Assembly: GCA_014653365.1 (NCBI GenBank)
Contig: JACWEQ010000001.1
Span: 1 to 64,000 of the forward strand
DNA from: Pelagibacterales bacterium SAG-MED49
GTDB lineage: Bacteria > Pseudomonadota > Alphaproteobacteria > Pelagibacterales > Pelagibacteraceae
Reading direction: 5' to 3'
Length of the DNA stretch: 64,000 nucleotides
Shown here: positions 58,498-64,000 of the stretch, in pieces
Layout: every line of letters begins with the position of its first letter
Position numbering within the stretch: position 1 is the first letter of the stretch
Program-made: the position numbers and the translations under genes
Notes under the pieces: generated by a model
What the model saw: only the letters and a program-made list of their open reading frames with translations
Told to the model about the DNA's origin: nothing
Database searches by the model: none

Positions 58498-59112
58498 ATG
58501 GCAGAAGAACCAGGAAAATTAGATATAACTGATGAAATGATCGCTGAGAGGCGAGGTGGTTCTGGTCCTATGCCAAAGGATATGCCAAAATGGATGGCAT
58601 CTACAATTACAAAAATAGACTTATTTAGTAAATGGATCGGTAATGTTGTTTGTTGGATAACAATACCTTTAATCTTAGCTATGACTTACGAAGTTTTAGC
58701 TAGAAAATTATTCACAGCACCTACGATGTGGGCATATGACATGAGTAGATTTATGTATGGTGCTTTATTTATGTTAGGTGCGGGTTACGCACTATCAAAA
58801 GGTGTTCATATAAGAGCAGACTTTTTATATAGAAATTTTAAAACAAAAACTCAGGGCAGGATTGATTTTTGGTTATACTTATTATTTTATTTTCCTGGTT
58901 TAACAGTATTTCTTTATATGACTACTGGATTTGTTCAGGAATCTATAATGAGAGGTGAAAGAGGAATGGATACTGCATGGATGCCCTATATGTGGCCTAT
59001 TAAAGCCTCCTTATGGTTTGGAATAGTCTTTTTACTTATACAGGGTGTCTCAGAACTATTTAAAAGTTATTGGGCAGCTACTAGAGGCCTGTGGCCAGGA
59101 TCAGAAGAATAA
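58498..59112 (+). CDS. TRAP transporter small permease
   Basis: 4-TM DctQ-like; MGAGYALSKGVHIRADF-like motif. Confidence 0.93.
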   Translation: MAEEPGKLDITDEMIAERRGGSGPMPKDMPKWMASTITKIDLFSKWIGNVVCWITIPLILAMTYEVLARKLFTAPTMWAYDMSRFMYGALFMLGAGYALSKGVHIRADFLYRNFKTKTQGRIDFWLYLLFYFPGLTVFLYMTTGFVQESIMRGERGMDTAWMPYMWPIKASLWFGIVFLLIQGVSELFKSYWAATRGLWPGSEE

Positions 59113-60447
59113 ATGCTAGCAGAGCTTATAGATCCAGCAATTTTAGGCTTCATATTAATTGGTGTAATGCTTTTCTCAATTTTTGTGGGGTTTCCTATTT
59201 CATTTACATTAATTTTCTTAGGTTTCGTGTTTGGTTATTTAGGTTTTGGAAAACTTGTATTTTATTTAATGACCTTACAGTTTTCGATGGTCATGACAGA
59301 ACAAACTTTAGCAGCTGTCCCACTCTTTGTTTTTATGGGAATTATGATGGAACAAGCTGGGTTAATGGAAAGATTATTTTCAGCATTTCAATTAATGTTA
59401 GCTAAAGTAAGAGGCTCACTATATTACGCGGTTTTATTTGTTTCAGTAGTCTTTGCTGCTGCTACTGGGATTGTAGGTGCATCGGTTACTATTTTAGGAA
59501 TTATGGCAGCAAAATCTATGAACAGATCAGGATACAATGTGAGACTAGCTGCAGGAACTATTACTGCAGGTGGAACTTTAGGTATTTTAATTCCACCAAG
59601 TATTATGCTTGTAGTGATGGGTCCTATTATGGAAATTCCAGTCACAGATTTATTTGCAGCAGCAATTATACCAGGAATACTTTTAGCAACACTTTATGCA
59701 GCATACACTACAATTAGATGTTGGATTGATCCAAGTCTAGGACCAGTATTACCACCAGAGTTAAGAGCAACAAGTATTAAGGAAGTTTGGATTGAATTCT
59801 TTTTAGGATTAGTTCCTCCAGCTGCATTAGTCTTTGCTGCACTTGGAAGTATTTTATTTGGTTTTGCTACACCAACAGAAGCAGCTGGTTGTGGTGCAAT
59901 GGGTTCTTTATTATTAGCTTTGGCTTATAAAAAATTAACACTAAAAAAATTGCAAGATGCATTAGTTAAAACTTTAGAAATTTCAGCTTTAATAATGGTT
60001 CTAGTAGCAGCATCTAACTTTTTTGGAGCAGTTTTTTCAAGACTTGGAACACCTATGTTGTTGACTGACTTTTTATTAGGTTTGGAGATGAATAAATATT
60101 TTATCTTAGCGCTTATAATGATGATGATCTTTTTGCTAGGTTGGCCTCTAGAGTGGGTACCAATTGTAATGATTATAATTCCAATAATATTACCTTTAGT
60201 AGAAGCTCTTGGATTTAATTTAACATGGTTTGCAATTCTAGTAGCGGTCAATCTCCAAACAGCCTGGCTATCTCCACCTGTAGCACTTTCTGCTTATTTT
60301 TTAAAAGGTGTGGTTCCTGAATGGGATTTAAAAGATATTTATTATGGAATGATGCAATTTATGGTCATCCAAGTCATAGGTTTAATATTGATAATTGTGT
60401 TTCCTCAAATTGCACTATGGTTACCAGCCTATCTTTATGGACAGTAG
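59113..60447 (+). CDS. TRAP transporter large permease
   Basis: GTLGILIPPSIMLVVMG; GFATPTEAAGCGAMG. Confidence 0.96.
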   Translation: MLAELIDPAILGFILIGVMLFSIFVGFPISFTLIFLGFVFGYLGFGKLVFYLMTLQFSMVMTEQTLAAVPLFVFMGIMMEQAGLMERLFSAFQLMLAKVRGSLYYAVLFVSVVFAAATGIVGASVTILGIMAAKSMNRSGYNVRLAAGTITAGGTLGILIPPSIMLVVMGPIMEIPVTDLFAAAIIPGILLATLYAAYTTIRCWIDPSLGPVLPPELRATSIKEVWIEFFLGLVPPAALVFAALGSILFGFATPTEAAGCGAMGSLLLALAYKKLTLKKLQDALVKTLEISALIMVLVAASNFFGAVFSRLGTPMLLTDFLLGLEMNKYFILALIMMMIFLLGWPLEWVPIVMIIIPIILPLVEALGFNLTWFAILVAVNLQTAWLSPPVALSAYFLKGVVPEWDLKDIYYGMMQFMVIQVIGLILIIVFPQIALWLPAYLYGQ

Positions 60448-60473
60448 AAATTATTAGTTTAATATAATTTTTA

Positions 60474-61931
60474 GTGAATCAACCAAAAGTTAAATATTCT
60501 CTTTCAAACTGGGACCTTGTTACAGTAAATCCCAATTATAAAACTTGGGATTGGAAAGATATTTTTTGTTTTTGGGGGGTTAATGTTCAAAGTATAATAG
60601 GTTTTTCATTAATTGCCTCTCTATACACAATTTATAGCCTTAACTCTTTTGTTGTTTTTTTTGGAACTATTTTAGGTTCATTATTAGTTTATTTATTTTC
60701 TAATTTAATTGGTAAACCATCCCAAAAATTTGGTCTACCTTTTGCTGTATTGTTAAGATCATCCTTAGGGTTTAGAGGTGCAAAATTTTTTGGCCTGATT
60801 AGGAGTATTGTTGGAATTTTTATGTTTGGTATTCAAACATATTTTTTATCAAAAGCTATTGGATATCTTATTAGAATTTTAATTTTCTCAATTGATAATT
60901 CAACTTTAGACCATGAAATTTTTCTTACTTTTTTACTTGGATTAAATATCATTGATTGGATTTCATTTATTTTTGTTATTATTTTTCAAGCTTTGATGTT
61001 TAGTGTAGGTATTCAATTTAATAAAAAGTTAATCAATATTTCTGCCGTTATTGTTTATACAGGGATGCTATTGTTTTTCTTTAGTATATTTTTAAGTGAT
61101 GTTAAAATTACCTCAAAAGCATTTATTGACATATTAAACTATAAAAATTTTTTTGATATCAATAACATTGCTCCTCTGTTAACTGTGGCTGGCACCATCT
61201 TTGCGTACTTTTCAATTATTATAATTAGTTTTGGAGATTTTTCTAGATACGTTAAAGATGAAAAAAATTTAGAAAAAGGTAATTTAAGTTTGATTTTAAA
61301 TCTAGTTATATTTTCTTTTTTTGCAGTCTTTATTGTCATTGGATCAGATGTTTTTTTAAATCAAAAATTTGAAGATATAAATAGAATTTTTACAAACCCA
61401 ACAGACATCATTGGTAAATTTGATAATCTACAAATTACAACTATTGTACTTTTTTTTATTATTGTAGGTTCTGCATCTACTAATCTGGTAGCTAACTTTA
61501 TCCCTTCTCAGTATTCACTTATTAATTTTATGCCAACTTTATTAACTTTAAAAAGTGCTAGTTATACAATTTCTATTATTGGTTTTGTAATTGGTATTTT
61601 TTGGTTAACATTTTTAAGTCAAATAGGAATTTTGTCGTTAATTGATACATTTGGATCATTTTTTGGACCAATATTTGGAGTAATTATTATTGATTATTAT
61701 TTGATAAAAGAAAGTAATTTAAGCAATAAAGATCTTTATTCAGCTGACAATAACAGTATTTATTACTATTCAAATGGATGGCATATCAAAGCGATATATT
61801 CTCTATCTTTAGGTTTTATTTTTTCAGCCTCAACTATATGGAATGTTAATTTGATGTTTTTACAATCTTATGCATGGATTATTGGTGCAATTATATCTTC
61901 ACTAACTTATTATTTGTTAGCAAAAAAATAA
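60474..61931 (+). CDS. NCS1 family nucleobase/cytosine permease-like transporter (GTG start)
   Basis: NWDLVTVNPNYKTWDWKDIFCFWGVNVQ; multi-TM. Confidence 0.85.
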   Translation: MNQPKVKYSLSNWDLVTVNPNYKTWDWKDIFCFWGVNVQSIIGFSLIASLYTIYSLNSFVVFFGTILGSLLVYLFSNLIGKPSQKFGLPFAVLLRSSLGFRGAKFFGLIRSIVGIFMFGIQTYFLSKAIGYLIRILIFSIDNSTLDHEIFLTFLLGLNIIDWISFIFVIIFQALMFSVGIQFNKKLINISAVIVYTGMLLFFFSIFLSDVKITSKAFIDILNYKNFFDINNIAPLLTVAGTIFAYFSIIIISFGDFSRYVKDEKNLEKGNLSLILNLVIFSFFAVFIVIGSDVFLNQKFEDINRIFTNPTDIIGKFDNLQITTIVLFFIIVGSASTNLVANFIPSQYSLINFMPTLLTLKSASYTISIIGFVIGIFWLTFLSQIGILSLIDTFGSFFGPIFGVIIIDYYLIKESNLSNKDLYSADNNSIYYYSNGWHIKAIYSLSLGFIFSASTIWNVNLMFLQSYAWIIGAIISSLTYYLLAKK

Positions 61932-61935
61932 TTTA

Positions 61936-62682
61936 ATGAACAAATTTGATTTTAAAAGTAGAACTGCTGTTATTACAGGAGGTGGTCAAGGATTTGGGCT
62001 TGATATTGCAAAAAGATTTTTAGGCTCTGGAGCAAGGGTTATTATTTGGGATATTGATGAAGATTTACTTAAATCTGTAACTAATGAAGCTAACAATGAA
62101 AACTTAAGCTATAACGTTGTTGATGTTTCGAATTATTCTCAAATTGAACAATACGTTTCTCAAATCACCTCCAAAGATAATATTGATATCTTAATCAATA
62201 ATGCGGGTATTACAGGACCTACAGCTCCATTATGGGAATATGATATTGAAGAATGGAATAAAATTGTCCAAATAAACTTAATGGGAACTTTTAACTGTTG
62301 TAGAGCAATTGTTCCTAATATGATTAAAAATAACTATGGTAGAATAGTTAATGTTGCATCAGTAGCAGGCAAAGATGGCAATGCAAATGCAAGTGCATAC
62401 AGCTCAGGTAAAGCAGGAGCAATTGGACTGACTAAATCTCTAGGTAAAGAATTGGCTGACAAAAATATAGCAGTTAATGCGGTTACACCAGCAGGTGCTA
62501 AAACAAGAATATTAGATCAAATGAGTAAAGAACATGTCCAACGAATGCTTTCAAAAGTTCCTAGAGGACGATTTCTTGAAATACATGAATTTACGTCGTT
62601 AGTTTGCTGGCTTTGTTCAGAGGAAAATTCTTTCTCTACAGCTGCTGTATTTGATATTAGTGGGGGAAGGTCTACATATTGA
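61936..62682 (+). CDS. Short-chain dehydrogenase/reductase
   Basis: ITGGGQGFGLDIA; NNAGITG; YSSGKAGAIGL. Confidence 0.95.
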   Translation: MNKFDFKSRTAVITGGGQGFGLDIAKRFLGSGARVIIWDIDEDLLKSVTNEANNENLSYNVVDVSNYSQIEQYVSQITSKDNIDILINNAGITGPTAPLWEYDIEEWNKIVQINLMGTFNCCRAIVPNMIKNNYGRIVNVASVAGKDGNANASAYSSGKAGAIGLTKSLGKELADKNIAVNAVTPAGAKTRILDQMSKEHVQRMLSKVPRGRFLEIHEFTSLVCWLCSEENSFSTAAVFDISGGRSTY

Positions 62683-62782
62683 TTTTACAAGAAATGGTAA
62701 ATTTTTTTAATTTATTATTTTATTAGGTTTTGAAAAATTTCCAAAAGTTGAATTTAAAAGAAAATAAACTATAAGTTTTTTT

Positions 62783-63433
62783 ATGATTAGATTTTGTAGC
62801 ATACTTTCTTCAATATTATTTTCTGTTACATTTGCTATAGCTGATAATTCAAAAGTTTTTGAGTTTACAGAATCTGAACTTGATGAATTAAAAGTTAGAA
62901 AAGTAAGAGGTGCTGATAATAAAACTATTTATTCTGCAGGATCAAATGAAAATGGTAATTTCTTTCAAGCAATAGCTGATAATGCTGCATCTGGATTGGG
63001 AAAAGAAATAAAGATTAATCTTAATGAAACACCGTTTATTAATATTACATGGAAAGTAGAAAAAGATTTAAGAGGTATTAAAGAAAATACCAAAAAAGGT
63101 CATGATTTCGCTGCTCGTGTTTTTGTTATAAAAAAAACTGGAGCAACACCTTTGTCGAATAGGGCAATAAATTATGTTTTTTCAAGTAATAATGACGTTG
63201 GAGAAAGCTTTCCAAGTCCTTATACGAAAAAATCAATGGATAATGTTTTGGCAACAACTAAAGAAAACTTAAATAAATGGGTTACAGTAAAGTCAAACGT
63301 AAAAGAAGATTTTAAAAAATTTCATAATCTTGATGTAAATCAACTAGATGGCCTAGCAATAATGTCTGACACAGATAATTCTAAGATGAAATCTGTTGCT
63401 TATTATCAAAATATTTATTTTTCAGCTAATTAA
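62783..63433 (+). CDS. DUF3047-like exported protein
   Basis: Signal peptide; NITWKVEKDL...DFAARVFVI...INYVFSSN. Confidence 0.75.
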   Translation: MIRFCSILSSILFSVTFAIADNSKVFEFTESELDELKVRKVRGADNKTIYSAGSNENGNFFQAIADNAASGLGKEIKINLNETPFINITWKVEKDLRGIKENTKKGHDFAARVFVIKKTGATPLSNRAINYVFSSNNDVGESFPSPYTKKSMDNVLATTKENLNKWVTVKSNVKEDFKKFHNLDVNQLDGLAIMSDTDNSKMKSVAYYQNIYFSAN

Positions 63434-63574
63434 TTAAAGTTTTAAATATTTTTTAAGTACCATACTTAAAATAGAAAGAATAACTGCAACAGCAACGTCT
63501 GCAGCAGGAACTGCATTAGGAAAACCAAAATTCCACAAAATAACTCCTAGCAACCATATGATATAAATTTTCAT
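63434..63574 (-). CDS. Small membrane protein (46 aa), not in track
   Basis: MKIYIIWLLGVILWNFGFPNAVPAADVAVAVILSILSMVLKKYLKL*. Confidence 0.45.
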   Translation of the reverse strand: MKIYIIWLLGVILWNFGFPNAVPAADVAVAVILSILSMVLKKYLKL

Positions 63575-63631
63575 TAATATTATTATATCTTAGTTTGTAT
63601 TAAATATTTATTTTTTTGATATGATGTTCTA

Positions 63632-64000
63632 ATGCACGAAAATTTTTATCATAAAATAAAAGTTTATTATGAAGACACAGATGCTGGTGGCATTGTTTAT
63701 TATGCCAATTATCTAAAATATCTTGAAAGAGCTAGAACTGAAGCATTATCAACTATTGGACTAAGCAACCTTCAAATAAAAGATAAATTTGGTGCTTTTA
63801 TAATTGTTAAATCATGCAATATTAATTACAAAAAATCTGCATATTTAGAAGATGAATTGAGCATTAGATCTTTTGTAAAAGCAATTACCAAAACATCTTT
63901 TTTTATGAATCAGATTATAACAAAAGATGAAAATATTATAGCGGATGCTAAAATCCATTTAGTTTTTGTTAATGATAAAAGTAAACCAGTTAAAGTTCCA
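63632..64000 (+). CDS. ybgC: YbgC/4-hydroxybenzoyl-CoA thioesterase family protein, truncated by window end
   Basis: VYYEDTDAGGIVYYANYLKYLERARTE. Confidence 0.93.
   Translation, partial: MHENFYHKIKVYYEDTDAGGIVYYANYLKYLERARTEALSTIGLSNLQIKDKFGAFIIVKSCNINYKKSAYLEDELSIRSFVKAITKTSFFMNQIITKDENIIADAKIHLVFVNDKSKPVKVP

Noticed and set aside
59091-59405. ORF 59091-59405 (+) and antisense ORFs 59424-59645, 59925-60251
   Set aside because: They overlap the clearly assigned TRAP large permease in other frames.
1-64000. tRNA, rRNA or tmRNA genes
   Set aside because: No cloverleaf or rRNA signature recognised by eye; tRNAscan-SE/Infernal would be needed to exclude them.

Overview
AT-rich 64 kb window, most consistent with a SAR11/Pelagibacterales-like alphaproteobacterium (inferred from gene content, not tested). 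Most of it is densely packed housekeeping and metabolic genes: RseP-like protease, HU, two tandem Amt transporters, RecX, MnmA, MetC-like, pabB/pabA/pabC-like, an AprM-AprB-AprA sulfite-oxidation operon, a TauE/YeiH/SuyAB/Xsc sulfonate module, AdhC/FghA, TerC, a GMC oxidoreductase, a TRAP transporter, NCS1, SDRs. Two accessory regions stand out. (1) At ~5.6-11.1 kb, three gene cassettes, all on the minus strand, are separated by a ~330-bp composite intergenic repeat. Each cassette is bounded by its own matched pair of ~20-nt boxes: the boxes agree within a cassette and differ between cassettes. The repeat also carries four iterons with an exact 10-bp period, a conserved direct repeat ATCCTATAAAATCCTATAAC, and a 69-nt reading frame whose differences among three copies are nearly all at third codon positions. 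No recombinase is encoded nearby. This is my main candidate for an undescribed trans-mobilised cassette system. (2) At ~38.9-46.1 kb there is a very AT-rich glycan island with three sulfotransferase-like modules, one fused to a GT2 domain. Other notable items: a prokaryotic pentameric ligand-gated ion channel-like protein, a duplicated DUF3303-like gene whose flanks relate to the cassette array, and a 132-bp duplicated gene 3' end bracketing small membrane ORFs. No rRNA, tRNA or CRISPR array was recognised by eye.
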